Of a stretch of 64,000 nucleotides of DNA, positions 11,700-22,614 are shown piece after piece; position 1 is the stretch's first letter, and each line of letters opens with the position of its first letter. The stretch is from NCBI GenBank assembly GCA_950022655.1, contig OX465591.1, positions 49,280,478 through 49,344,477 of the forward strand, in the 5' to 3' direction. The notes beneath the pieces were generated by a model that worked only from the letters and a program-made list of their open reading frames with translations, did no database searches and had not been told where the DNA came from. Both the position numbers and the translations under genes were made by a program. The DNA comes from Alentia gelatinosa. Taxonomy: Eukaryota; Annelida; Polychaeta; Phyllodocida; Polynoidae.

Positions 11700-12238
11700 C
11701 CTTTCAGAACTCAGTGAGAAGTGTTTGTTGCTGACATTGAAAAGCTGACACAGTCAGATATACACACACGTTACAAATCCTGTTTTCCCAAGTTTCGATC
11801 ACTGCTGATAAAATAGTCACTCAGCGTCCGTTTCGGTTCGTTTCCCGTGTGGTAACTTCCGGTTTTTACTGTCCTTTTGTGTCTCGTCCGTTCTGTTCTT
11901 TTACTTCCCACCCAAACCTGTCTCAGGTTCTCTGTCTTAATGTCATCTCAGACTCAACCATTCGCGTGAGGTGTGTTAGGGTTGCTCCAATCCGAGGGCC
12001 GCTCATTAAATATGCGCATAAATTAAACGAAACAATCTGAAGCGAACCCGAGGCTACGACGTTCCTGAATAGAGAAGGTTCATGTAAATGGCGGCGTGTA
12101 TCATTTGTCATAATCTCCGCCCAGACACACCAGTTTTACACAGACACACAGATTAATCAACATGCGGTCCCACATCAAGCCCAACAAGCCCAACATGCTG
12201 GTGAACCGTGAACTCTTCTCTAAGTGATACAAACTACT
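11700..12238. other. Unique spacer, no gene supported
   Basis: Only short frames occur. AAATGGCGGCGTG near 12087 resembles a YY1-type motif. No neighbouring exon is recognised. Confidence 0.4.
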
Positions 12239-12245
12239 CCCATTT

Positions 12246-13187
12246 TCGTTGGTTTGTTAGATTGATTTAACGTCCAGTTAACCATTATAGGTTCTTACCA
12301 GACTTCCTCAAGGTTTATTTTACACCACAAGGGTGGTGATCGAATCTATGTGATGAATTCAGGTAGAAATATCAGCCCTACACATTTACTGAGGTGAGAG
12401 TTCTTTTACTTCCCACACCACATAGACATGGTATGAGAAGGACTGGTCTTTGATATAGCAGTAAGTCTACCACTGCTGGGGATGAAGGAGAAAGGTGGCT
12501 GTACACCACACCACATAGACATGGTATGAGAAGGACTGGTCTTTGATATAGCAGTAAGTCTACCACTGCTGGGGATGAAGGAGAAAGGTGGCTGTACACC
12601 ACACCACATAGACATGGTATGAGAAGGACTGGTCTTTGATATAGCAGTAAGTCTACCACTGCTGGGGATGAAGGAGAAAGGTGGCTGTACACCACACCAC
12701 ATAGACATGGTATGAGAAGGACTGGTCTTTGATATAGCAGTAAGTCTACCACTGCTGGGGATGAAGGAGAAAGGTGGCTGTACACCACACCACATAGGCA
12801 TGGTATGAGAAGGACTGGTCTTTGATATAGCAGTAAGTCTACCACTGCTGGGGATGAAGGAGAAAGGTGGCTGTACACCACACCACATAGACATGGTATG
12901 AGAAGGACTGGTCTTTGATATAGCAGTAAGTCTACCACTGCTGGGGATGAAGGAGAAAGGTGGCTGTACACCACACCACATAGACATGGTGTGAGAAGGA
13001 CTGGCCTTTGATATAGCATTAAATCTACCACTGCTGGGGATGAAGGAGAAAGGTGGCTGTACACCACACCACATAGACATGGTATGAGAAGGACTGGTCT
13101 TCAATATAGCAGTGAATCTACCACTGCTGGGGGTGGAACTCAAACCCACAAGGTCCTACAACTTGGGGTTACAAGTCCGGGTCATCA
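12246..13187 (-). mobile_element. tRNA-derived SINE, minus strand, expanded internally into eight 93-bp units
   Basis: The tail (GATTTAACGTCCAGTTAA in plus orientation) and body (GGTGGTGATCGAATCTATGT) match the compact SINE at 57.6-57.9 kb. The decayed B-box region lies at 13134-13150. Between body and head, a segment starting CATAGACATGGTATGAGAAG recurs at 12421, 12514, 12607, 12700, 12793, 12886, 12979 and 13072, exactly every 93 bp. Because 93 is 31 codons, one long minus-strand frame stays open. It is not a gene. Confidence 0.85.
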
Positions 13188-13377
13188 CATAGACATGGTA
13201 TGAGATGACCCGCCCTGATTACAACATGGCCGCCATGTGATACGGACTACTCGTGTCAGTCAGTTTCACTGTCAACAAGCCCAAATGTCAGTCAGGAAGC
13301 TGTCAATCAGTCCAGCTGTCAACCAGAGTAGCTGTCAATCAGTCTATCCTCCCTGGGCCCTGACCTCTAGGATACCA

Positions 13378-13500
13378 TGTGACAAGTAGACGGTCACTGA
13401 TTGGCTGATTGTGTTTCCGTGAATTACATCTCAGAGACCACGTGACAAGGAGACGGTCACTGATTGGCTGACCGTGTTTCCGTGACTTACTTTACAGAAG
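13378..13500 (+). promoter_or_regulatory. Duplicated ~63-bp block with inverted CCAAT boxes
   Basis: Two tandem copies contain GGTCACTGATTGGCTGA and GTTTCCGTGA. GATTGGCTG is an inverted CCAAT-box-like sequence. The second copy begins with CACGTGAC, an E-box. A short ORF with acceptable start context follows at 13593. Promoter function is inferred from motifs only. Confidence 0.3.
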
Positions 13501-13592
13501 GAAGGGAGTTTTAACCGGTACACCGTACGACGTTCTTCTGTCACCTTCCGCTCTGAGTGGAGGTCCCACAATCTGTGAAAGGTCCGGTCGCC

Positions 13593-13700
13593 ATGTCACA
13601 AGTTGTCCTCTACTGCTGGTGCCGGCTTGATCAACGGGAATCCTCCAGGAACCAGCGAGGTCACGTGACTGTATGGCGGCGTGTGACCATTGAGGTGTGA
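13593..13700 (+). CDS. Short ORF downstream of CCAAT-like duplicates (35 codons, doubtful)
   Basis: The ATG sits in GTCGCCATGT, with G at -3. The frame runs 35 codons, begins MSQVVLYCWCRLDQRESS, contains a Cys-Trp-Cys, and ends at TGA 13698-13700. No family is recognised. It is non-repetitive sequence just downstream of two inverted CCAAT-like boxes, so it could be an upstream ORF or first-exon start. Chance is equally possible. Confidence 0.15.
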   Translation: MSQVVLYCWCRLDQRESSRNQRGHVTVWRRVTIEV

Positions 13701-13837
13701 CGGTGCGTGACGGTGCGTGACGGCGCGTGACGGGGCGGGACCGGGTTAGAGACGTTCAGACAAGGCCCGGAGACCCGTACAGTCATGACCCCCCTTGTTT
13801 CACGTCTGGTGATCCCCTGGATTCGTCATACCCACGT

Positions 13838-14762
13838 CCGAGTCAACGAGCGATAAAAACATGATGACATCACATCGCCCGCTGTCCCAGTCAACGAGCG
13901 ATAAAACCATGACCAGATCACGTCGCCCGCTGTCCCAGTCAACGAGCGATATAAACATGGCCAGATCACGTCGCCTGCTGTCCCAGTCAACGAGCAATAA
14001 GAAAATGACATCGCCCGCTGTCCCAGTCAACGAGCGATAAAAACATGACCAGATCACGTCGCCCGCTGTCCCAGTCAACGAGCGATAAAAACATGGCCAG
14101 ATCACGTCGCCTGCTGTCCCAGTCAACGAGCAATAAGAAAATGACATCGCCCGCTGTCCCAGTCAACGAGCGATAAAAACATGGCCAGATCACACCGCCC
14201 GCTGTCCCAGTCAACGAGCGATAAAAATATGGCCAGATCACGTCGCCTGCTGTCCCAGTCAACGAGCAATAAGAAAATGACATCGCCCGCTGTCCCAGTC
14301 AACGAGCGATAAAAACATGGCCAGATCACACCGCCCGCTGTCCCAGTCAACGAGCGATAAAAACATGACATCGCCCGCTGTCCCAGTCAACGAGCGATAA
14401 AAACATGACATCGCCCGCTGTCCCAGTCAACGAGCGATAAAAACATGACATCGCCCACTGTCCCAGTCAACGAGCGATAAAAACATGACATCGCCCGCTG
14501 TCCCAGTCAACGAGCGATAAAAACATGGCCAGATCACATCGCCCGCTGTCCCAGTCAACGAGTGATAAAACCATGACCAGATCACATCGCCCGCTGTCCC
14601 AGTCAACGAGCGATAAAAACATGGCCAGATCACATCGCCTGCTGTCCCAGTCAACGAGCGATAAAAACATGATGACATCACATCGCCTGCTGTCCCAGTC
14701 AACGAGCGATAAAAACATGATGACATCACATCGCCCGCTGTCCCAGTCAATCAGCGATAAAA
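13838..14762. repeat. 40/48-bp minisatellite, about 21 copies
   Basis: Core CGCTGTCCCAGTCAACGAGC then GATAAAAACATG. Units are 40 bp (ACATGACATCG) or about 48 bp (ACATGGCCAGATCAC), arranged in short blocks. Open frames on both strands are read-through. Confidence 0.95.
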
Positions 14763-14764
14763 AC

Positions 14765-15650
14765 GCACTGTTCCGAATACTCGTGATATTCAGTGACTTT
14801 AAATCGCTCTGTTGAGAATACTCTTGATATTCAGTGATTATAAATCAATCTGCTCAGCATACTTGAGATTTACAGTGATCATAAATCGCTCTGTTGAGAA
14901 TACTCGAGATATTCAGTGACCATAAATCGCTCTGTTGAGAATACTCGAGATATTCAGTGACCATAAATCGCTCTGTTGAGAATACTCGAAACATTCAGTG
15001 ACCATAACTCGCTCTGTTGAGAATACTCGAAATATTCAGTGACCATAAATCCCTCCGCTCAGAATACTCGTGATATTCAGTGACCATAAATCGCTCTGTT
15101 GAGAATACTCGAAATATTCAGTGACCATAACTCGCTCTGTTGAGAATACTTGAGATATTCAGTGACCATAAATCGCTCTGTTGAGAATACTCGAGATATT
15201 CAGTGACCATAAATCGCTCTGTTGAGAATACTCGAGATATTCAGTGACCATAAATCGCTCTGTTGAGAATACTCGAGATATTCAGTGACCATAAATCGCT
15301 CTGTTGAGAATACTCGAGATATTCAGTGACCATAACTCGCTCTGTTGAGAATACTCGTGATATTCAGTGACCATAAATCGCTCTGTTGAGAATACTCTTG
15401 ATATTCAGTGATTATAAATCAATCTGCTCAGCATACTCGAGATTTACAGTGATCATAAATCGCTCTGTTGAGAATACTCGTGATATTCAGTGACCATAAA
15501 TCGCTCTGTTGAGAATTCTCGAGGTATTCAGTGACCATAACTCGCTCTGTTGAGAATACTCGAGATATTCAGTGACCATAACTCGCTCTGTTGAGAATAC
15601 TCGTGATATTCAGTGATCATAACTCGCTCTGTTCAGAATACTGGTGACAT
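14765..15650. repeat. 41-bp minisatellite, about 21 copies
   Basis: The unit has CGCTCTGTTGAGAATACTCG and AGATATTCAGTGACCATAAA, with a strict 41-bp period (14887, 14928). A diverged two-unit block (ATTATAAATCAATCTGCTCAGC) appears at about 14840 and again at about 15415, a further higher-order copy. Confidence 0.95.
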
Positions 15651-15737
15651 TTCGTGGTGAACTTCCTGACCCTCACCTGGGTACTGCAGGGTTTCATGGA
15701 AATCACGCTGTTTGTTTATCCTTTACATTTCGTGGTG

Positions 15738-15819
15738 TTTGTCCACCCACAGGGCATCAATGCTGTTTCGCTGGCAGTGCTGCCCATCTCTATCCACATC
15801 ACGCATGCTTGAGGTATTA
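15738..15819 (+). other. Possible terminal exon: 3' splice-site-like tract followed by an open frame
   Basis: A pyrimidine-rich tract ending TCCACCCACAG is followed by a 19-codon frame GINAVSLAVLPISIHITHA and TGA. The same frame extends upstream from about 15651 as a hydrophobic segment. No family is recognised, and CATTTCGTGGTG occurs twice nearby, hinting at repeat origin. It may be chance. Confidence 0.12.
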
Positions 15820-15935
15820 TGGGGGCATTTCCGGTCGTCTGGGCGTCCGAGCGTGACGTCACAAGAACCTCCACAAAAACCGGGTTGCGCATTCCGCCGA
15901 AAGAGGGCAGTGGAGTAGTAGGTAAACCCCGTTTA

Positions 15936-15966
15936 GGGGGGCGGGGGCGGGGGAGGGGGCGGGGGG
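15936..15966 (+). other. Strong G-quadruplex-forming tract
   Basis: Five runs of five or more G are separated by single C or A bases. This fits a parallel G-quadruplex with one-base loops. Confidence 0.85.
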
Positions 15967-16335
15967 CTGGAGAAAAAACGGCCAATCAATTCAGCGTGTG
16001 ACAATCCCATGTTTACTCGTGACCCTCTTTTTTCTGCCCGGGACTAATATTGACCAAATATCAACAGTCTCAGCCGACCCGGCAGGAGATGGGGGTGGGG
16101 GGAGGGGGTTGTTTATAGGTTTCAGATACCGGGTCCACTGCCCACCTCAGCTTGTGAAAGCAGGACTAGAAAACCACCGCCGCAAAAATAGCTAAACTCT
16201 TATGATTTTTTTTTTTTTTTTTGCATCCTCCAGTTACATGTGTGTTGTATGGGGGGGGGGGGGGGGGTTAAGGAAATCACCATTTCTGTTTGTTTTTTAT
16301 TAAGATAAGTTAATCTTCTATCTATTGATATCGCA
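15967..16335. other. Spacer with homopolymer runs
   Basis: It includes a G-rich tract at about 16090-16108, a T-run at about 16207-16222 and a G-run at about 16250-16267. No gene is seen. Confidence 0.6.
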
Positions 16336-16339
16336 TATT

Positions 16340-18628
16340 CACTGAGTGTATGATAGACATGAAATATCAAATATTCACTGAGTATATGATATAACTGTTA
16401 TTTCCTTAGAATATAATGGCTGATACTCACAGAGTATATAGTAAAATATCTGATATTTACTGATTATGTAGTAAAATATCTAATATTCACGAAGTATATA
16501 ACATAATATCTGATATTCACTGAGTATGTAATATGATATCTAATTTTCACTGAGTGTATAATGAAATATCTGGTATTCACTGAGTTTATAATATCATGCC
16601 TTATATTCACCGAGTATATTATATAATATCTGATACTCACTGATTATGTAATAAAATATCTGATATTCACTGAGTATCTAATATAATGTGTGATATTCAC
16701 TGAGTATGTAATATAATGTGTGATATTCACTGAGTTTGTAATATAATATCTGATACTCACTGAGTATGTAATATGATATCTGATATTCACTGAGTATGTA
16801 ATATGATATCTGATACGTACTGAGTATGTAATATGATATCTGATATTCACTGAGTATGTAATATGATATCTGATACTTACTGAGTATGTAATATGATATC
16901 TGATATTCACTGAGTATGTAATATGATATCTGATACTCACTGAGTATGTAATATGATATCTGATACTCACTGAGTATGTAATATGATATCTGATACTCAC
17001 TGGGTATGTGATATGATATCTGATACGTACTGAGTATGTAATATGATGTCTTATACTCACTGAGTATGTAATATAATATCTGATACTCACTGAGTATGTA
17101 GTATGATATCTGGTATTCACAGAGTATGTAATATAATATCTGATACTCACTGAGTATGTAGTATGATATCTGATACTCACTGAGTATCTAATATGATATC
17201 TGATACTCACTGAGTATGTAATATGATATCTGATACTCACTGAGTATGTAATATAATGTCTGATACTCACTGAGTATGTAATATGATATCTGATACTCAC
17301 TGAGTATGTAGTATGATATCTGATACTCACTGAGTATGTAATATGATATCTGATACTCACTGAGTATGTAATATAATGTCTGATACTCACTGAGTATGTA
17401 ATATGATATCTGATACTCACTGAGTATGTAGTATGATATCTGATACTCACTGAGTATGTAATATAATGTCTGATACTCACTGAGTGTGTAATATGATATC
17501 TGATACTCACTGAGTATGTAATATGATATCTGATACTCACTGAGTATGTAATATGATATCTGATATTCACTGAGTATGTAATATGATATCTGATACTCAC
17601 TGAGTATGTTATATGATATCTGATACTCACTGAGTATGTAATATAATGTCTGATACTCACTGAGTATGTAATATGATATCTGATACTCACTGAGTATGTA
17701 ATATGATATCGGATACTCACTGAGTATGTAATATGATATCTGATACTCACTGTGTATGTAGTATGATATCTGATACTCACTGTGTATGTAATATAATATC
17801 TGATACTCACTGAGTATGTAGTATGATATCTGATACTCACTGTGTATGTAATATAATATCTGATACTCACTGAGTATGTAATATGATATCTGATACGTAC
17901 TGAGTATGTAATATGATATCTGATACTCACTGAGTATGTAGTATGATATCTGATACTCACTGAGTATGTAATATGATATCTGATACTCACTGAGTATGTA
18001 ATATAATGTCTGATACTCACTGAGTATGTAATATGATATCTGATACTCACTGAGTATGTAGTATGATATCTGATACTCACTGAGTATGTAATATAATGTC
18101 TGATACTCACTGAGTGTGTAATATGATATCTGATACTCACTGAGTATGTAATATGATATCTGATACTCACTGAGTATGTAATATGATATCTGATATTCAC
18201 TGAGTATGTAATATGATATCTGATACTCACTGAGTATGTTATATGATATCTGATACTCACTGAGTATGTAATATAATGTCTGATACTCACTGAGTATGTA
18301 ATATGATATCTGATACTCACTGAGTATGTAATATGATATCGGATACTCACTGAGTATGTAATATGATATCTGATACTCACTGTGTATGTAGTATGATATC
18401 TGATACTCACTGTGTATGTAATATAATATCTGATACTCACTGAGTATGTAGTATGATATCTGATACTCACTGTGTATGTAATATAATATCTGATACTCAC
18501 TGAGTATGTAATATGATATCTGATACGTACTGAGTATGTAGTATGATATCTGATACTCACTGAGTATGTAATATGATATCTGATACGTACTGAGTATGTA
18601 GTATGATATCTGATACGTACTGAGTATG
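16340..18628. repeat. 30-bp satellite with palindromic core and a 630-bp higher-order duplication
   Basis: About 76 units of exactly 30 bp contain TGATACTCACTGAGTATGTA and ATATGATATC. ATACTCACTGAGTAT is a perfect dyad around a central C, and GATATC is a second palindrome. The first ~12 units are diverged. Block 17281-17910 is repeated as 17911-18540: all diagnostic variants checked (for example 17461/18091, 17601/18231, 17701/18331, 17761/18391) are 630 bp apart. The 638-codon minus-strand frame has a 10-residue period and is not a gene. Confidence 0.97.
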
Positions 18629-18929
18629 GCGCACAGACCTATCCGTGACCTCTTTTAAAGACGGGTTTCTAACTTGTCATTATTTCCTGACGTTCTCCAT
18701 GTACAGTTCTCATTCCTGGTGTAACCTGGTTTTTATTTATCATATTTAAAAATACATACACGATAGATGAGGAGTTCGCCCTTGGCTTGTACCCTGATCC
18801 CGTCCCGTGTTTGGGTTTCTGTATTACACGTATTATCATGGCCAGCTGAGGTTTTATTGTGCTTTATTATACTTTATTATACTTATTAAACCACCACGAT
18901 GTTTCTTTGCTTGCTGATTAATACGATTA
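18629..18929. other. Unique spacer, nothing recognised
   Basis: AT-rich sequence with a small ACTTTATTATACTT repeat. No gene is seen. Confidence 0.4.
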
Positions 18930-19165
18930 AAGTTTTCTGGCAGACATGAGGTTTACCTTGAACCCTTGAATGTGTTTATAATTATGAGGTTTTTTTCTGA
19001 TAATGATACAGATATGAGGTTTACCTTGAACCCCTGAATGTGTTTATAATTATGTGTTTTTTTTCTGATAATGATACAGATATAAGGTTTACCTTGAACC
19101 CCTGAATGTGTTCATAATTATGTGGGGTTTTTTCTGATAATGATACAGATATAAGGTTTAATGGG
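18930..19165. repeat. ~67-bp tandem repeat, 3.5 copies
   Basis: The unit includes GAGGTTTACCTTGAACCCCT and GAATGTGTTTATAATTATG, then a T-run and CTGATAATGATACAGATAT. Confidence 0.85.
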
Positions 19166-19304
19166 TGTAAATTTAATCTTGCGAGTTGGATTTTCTCCCG
19201 TCAACTCTCTTTGGAGAGACGTCATTCTCTCAGATTTTTATTTTTATTTGGACAAGCCTTCAGATATAAGGTTTACCTTACCTTTTCTGATAAAGATACT
19301 ATAA

Positions 19305-19600
19305 GGGTAACCTATGGAAGTTGACGGTCTGAGCTCGTGTCCCATCGAGTATGAATCACGTAGTAATTCACAAGGCGAAGCCACGTGAATTACGTAGCGA
19401 TTCAAATGAGATGGGATCAAGCTCTGATCCTAAATTTTAAAAGGTTTCTGAATTAATTTCACCCTTCACATTGATTAATAGGCTAACATAAATTTGTGAC
19501 ATAATCCCCTATTGAGTATTTTTTTCTAAATACTCAATGGGCGTTGGGTACGAGTGCTAACGTTCCGTCTATGGGGAAAGACTTCGCGGAGTGAGATACA
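19305..19600 (+). mobile_element. Fold-back element P1, copy A
   Basis: A long hairpin (19326-19431, arms about 46 nt, GGTCTGAGCTCGTGTCCCAT against its inverse) is capped by AAGGCGAAGCCAC, which contains GCGAAGC. Downstream come TTTCACCCTTCACATTGA, a second short hairpin (TTGAGTATTT/AAATACTCAA) and the end GTCTATGGGGAAAGA...GAGTGAGATA. The same order occurs in copies at 20.2, 48.0 and 55.3 kb. No protein is encoded. Confidence 0.7.
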
Positions 19601-19717
19601 GTGCTGGGATTAGTCCCGGACGAGGCCTGACGACCCTCACATGTCGTTGTTGTCCTGGTCGTGAGCCGTAAACACTTCCACATGATGGTAGACCACCGCC
19701 TAGATAGCGGCGTTACG

Positions 19718-19775
19718 TGGTTTGGTTGATTTAACGTCCAATAGTTGTAATTAATTGTTATCAGACTGCAGTAGT
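19718..19775 (-). mobile_element. SINE 3' tail fragment
   Basis: GGTTTGGTTGATTTAACGTC followed by CAATAG matches the tail-side sequence of the SINEs at 12.25 and 57.62 kb. No head remains. Confidence 0.55.
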
Positions 19776-19799
19776 TCGCATCATGAGTCTTTATCATGA

Positions 19800-20035
19800 A
19801 AATATGGTTCTAACAATAACAGAAGTATGAGGAAATCTAGAAGAACCCCAGTACTGAACTAAATTGATGTATATTAGGGTAGAGTGGTAGACTGCTAAAT
19901 GAATCACCATTGGCCAACTATATTTAAGAATGATAATAACAAAAAATAACTTTTCTTAATAGACTACTGCCTAGATGCTATAAATACATGTCCAGAGTAA
20001 ACCTCTTAGACTTTGCTATAATGATGTTTTAATAT
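19800..20035. other. AT-rich spacer, nothing recognised
   Basis: No repeat or coding signal seen. Confidence 0.4.
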
Positions 20036-20215
20036 AACATGACCTTGACATTGGAGAGACTATTATACCTATAGAACATGACCTTGACATTGAGGAGACT
20101 ATGAGACCTATAGAACATGACCTTGACATTGGGGAGACTATGAGACCTATAGAACATGACCTTGACATTGGGGAGACTATGAGACCTATAGAACCTGTCC
20201 TTGACCTTAGAGACT
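20036..20215 (+). repeat. 39-bp tandem repeat, each unit with a TGACCTTGA half-site
   Basis: AACATGACCTTGACATTGGG then GAGACTATGAGACCTATAG. TGACCTTGA starts at 20040, 20079, 20118 and 20157. It is the exact inverse of TCAAGGTCA, the extended half-site bound by monomeric FTZ-F1/SF-1 and ERR nuclear receptors. A fifth unit is degraded. Confidence 0.85.
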
Positions 20216-20221
20216 ATTACT

Positions 20222-20522
20222 ATAGAGGAAACCTATGAATGTTTAGGGTCTGAGCTTGTATCCCATCGAGATTGAATCACATAGTAATTCACAAGGCGAA
20301 GCTGCGTGAATTACGTAGCATTTCAAACGAGATGGGATCAAGCTCTGACACTAAACTTAAATAGGTATGTTAATTTATCTCACCCTTCACATTGACTAAT
20401 GGGCTAACATTTATGACATAATTCCCCATTGGATATTTTTCCTAAATATCTAATGGACGTTAGATACGAGTTCCCAATGTTAAGTCTATGGCGAAAATAT
20501 ACCAGGGGTGAGATAAACCTCT
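20222..20522 (+). mobile_element. Fold-back element P1, copy B
   Basis: Hairpin 20229-20370 has arms reading AAACCTATGAATGTTTAGGG and TCTGAGCTTGTATCCCATCG against their inverse. The apex is AAGGCGAAGCTGC, with GCGAAGC intact. The tail (ATCTCACCCTTCACATTGAC, second hairpin, GTTAAGTCTATGGCGAAAAT, AGGGGTGAGATAAA) is collinear with copy A, about 900 bp upstream. Confidence 0.75.
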
Positions 20523-20603
20523 AGAACTAATTGGTAGTTGAGATATATATGATAGATATATGTTTACAGTTAGAGTACAGGTTGGTAACCCTATTGAGCT
20601 CCT

Positions 20604-20632
20604 CCCACACACACACACACACACACACACAC
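20604..20632. repeat. (AC)n microsatellite
   Basis: A perfect (AC)n tract. Confidence 0.95.
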
Positions 20633-20715
20633 TCATTCTGACGGACATTATTAAACTGCTATTGAACTCAAACCCAGTTGATTATGTACATGTTATTGAC
20701 GAAACCCATGAACAC

Positions 20716-20741
20716 CCCCCCCCCCCCCCCACACACACACG
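20716..20741. repeat. C-run then (AC)n
   Basis: A homopolymer C-run is followed by ACACACACAC. Run length is likely uncertain in the assembly. Confidence 0.9.
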
Positions 20742-20763
20742 GCCATAAAGAAGCGGCTGTAGG

Positions 20764-20781
20764 CGGCAGATGGCGCCAGCG
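20764..20781 (+). promoter_or_regulatory. CTCF-like site
   Basis: CGGCAGATGGCGCCAGCG resembles the conserved bilaterian CTCF core (CAG-RKGGCG). The neighbourhood is locally GC-rich. Assigned by motif only. Confidence 0.3.
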
Positions 20782-20913
20782 TCGTGCCGCGGTGCACGCC
20801 GGGAGGCAGTGGGACGTACTGCGCAGACGACTTTTGTTCCTCTTGTCATGATGAGTTATTGTGGCCTGGAATCTGCGCCAATAATGTGTTCAATAATAAG
20901 TGACCAACCCATG

Positions 20914-20937
20914 GGTGTGTGTGTGTGTGTGTGTGTG
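20914..20937. repeat. (GT)n microsatellite
   Basis: A perfect (GT)n tract. Confidence 0.95.
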
Positions 20938-21235
20938 GCGTTATTAATATACGTGTTCAACAGAACACGGCTTCATACGTGTCTCACAGGCTCTAAGCCG
21001 CCACGTCTGTAATATCAGTAAACGTACGTACTGTGAGCGAATTGATGGACATTCGTGGTATTTTGTACTGAGAATACGTTCCGATGTCGCGCAGGCAGAG
21101 GGACGTATTTCAGGGACAAAAGACAAGAGACTGACATTGGTTCACTCACAATAAATATTTTTTCTTATTATTATATGCCTGAAAATCATCAAAAAACGCC
21201 ATGTACTTGCCTACATCCCCCGACATGGAATAGTA

Positions 21236-22570
21236 TTTAGACAATGACATGTGCACCAGTCTAAGTACCCCCATGACACACTAGTATAGAGACAATGACA
21301 TGTACACCCGTCTAAGTACCCCCATGACACACTAGTATAGAGACAATAACATGTACACCCGTCTAAGTACCCCCAAGACCGACTTTTATCAAGATGATGA
21401 CATGTGCCCCTGTCTATGTCCCCCCGGGATGGACTAATATCATGTGCACATGTCTACATCCACAGAGACGGAGAAGTATCAAGACAATGACATGTAGACC
21501 TGTCTAAGTCCCCTGAGACACACGAGTATAGAGCAATGACAAGTGTACCTGTCTACGTCCACATATCAATACAATGACATGTGAACCCGTCTATGTGCCC
21601 CGGAGACTGTATCAAGAGAATGACATGTGAACCCGTCTATGTGCCCCGGAGACTGTATCAAGACAATGACATGTGAACCCGTCTATGTGCCCCGGAGACT
21701 GTATCAAGACAATGACATGTGAACCCGTCTATGTGCCCTGAGACTGTATCAAGACAATGACATGTGAACCCGTCTATGTGCCCTGAGACTGTATCAAGAC
21801 AATGACATGTGAACCCGTCTATGTGCCCTGAGACTGTATCAAGACAATGACATGTGAACCCGTCTATGTGCCCCGGAGACTGTATCAAGACAATGACATG
21901 TGAACCCGTCTATGTGCCCTGAGACTGTATCAAGACAATGACATATGAACCCGTCTATGTGCCCTGAGACTGTGTCAAGACAATGACATGTGAACCCGTC
22001 TATGTGCCCTGAGACTGTATCAATACAATGACATGTGAACCCGTCTATGTGCCCTGAGACTGTATCAAGATGACATGTGAACCCGTCTATGTGCCCTGAG
22101 ACTGTATCAAGACAATGACATGTGAACCCGTCTATGTGCCCTGAGACTGTATCAAGACAATGACATGTGAACCCGTCTATGTGCCCTGAGACTGTATCAA
22201 TACAATGACATGTGAACCCGTCTATGTGCCCTGAGACTGTATCAAGACAATGACATGTGAACCTGTCTATGTGCCCTGAGACTGTATCAAGATGACATGT
22301 GAACCCGTCTATGTGCCCTGAGACTGTATCAAGATGACATGTGAACCCGTCTATGTGCCCTGAGACTGTATCAAGACGACATGTGAACCCGTCTATGTGC
22401 CCTGAGACTGTATCAAGATGACATGTGAACCCGTCTATGTGCCCTGAGACTGTATCAAGACAATGACATGTGAACCCGTCTATGTGCCCTGAGACTGTAT
22501 CAAGATGACATGTGAACCCGTCTATGTGCCCGGAGACTGTATCAATCGGTGACATGTGAACCCGTCTATG
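21236..22570. repeat. 45-bp minisatellite with 42-bp deletion variants
   Basis: Core CCCGTCTATGTGCCCTGAGA, CTGTATCAAGACAATGACAT, GTGAA. About 22 regular units occupy 21580-22565. The 5' edge (21236-21580) holds older diverged units with longer spacing. Some units lose three bases (AAGATGACATG). Both lengths are multiples of 3, so a minus-strand frame of up to 254 codons stays open. It is not a gene. Confidence 0.95.
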
Positions 22571-22614
22571 TGTCCAGTCAACTTGGTTTCTATGCAAATT
22601 CATGGTAAGATATT

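Noticed and set aside
12378..13149. 229- and 247-codon minus-strand frames with a 31-residue repeat
   Set aside because: They fall inside the expanded SINE and the period is 93 bp; SINEs do not code.
16644..18560. 638-codon minus-strand open frame
   Set aside because: It is the 30-bp satellite read without stops; the protein is a 10-residue repeat with no domain, and 30 bp is a multiple of 3.
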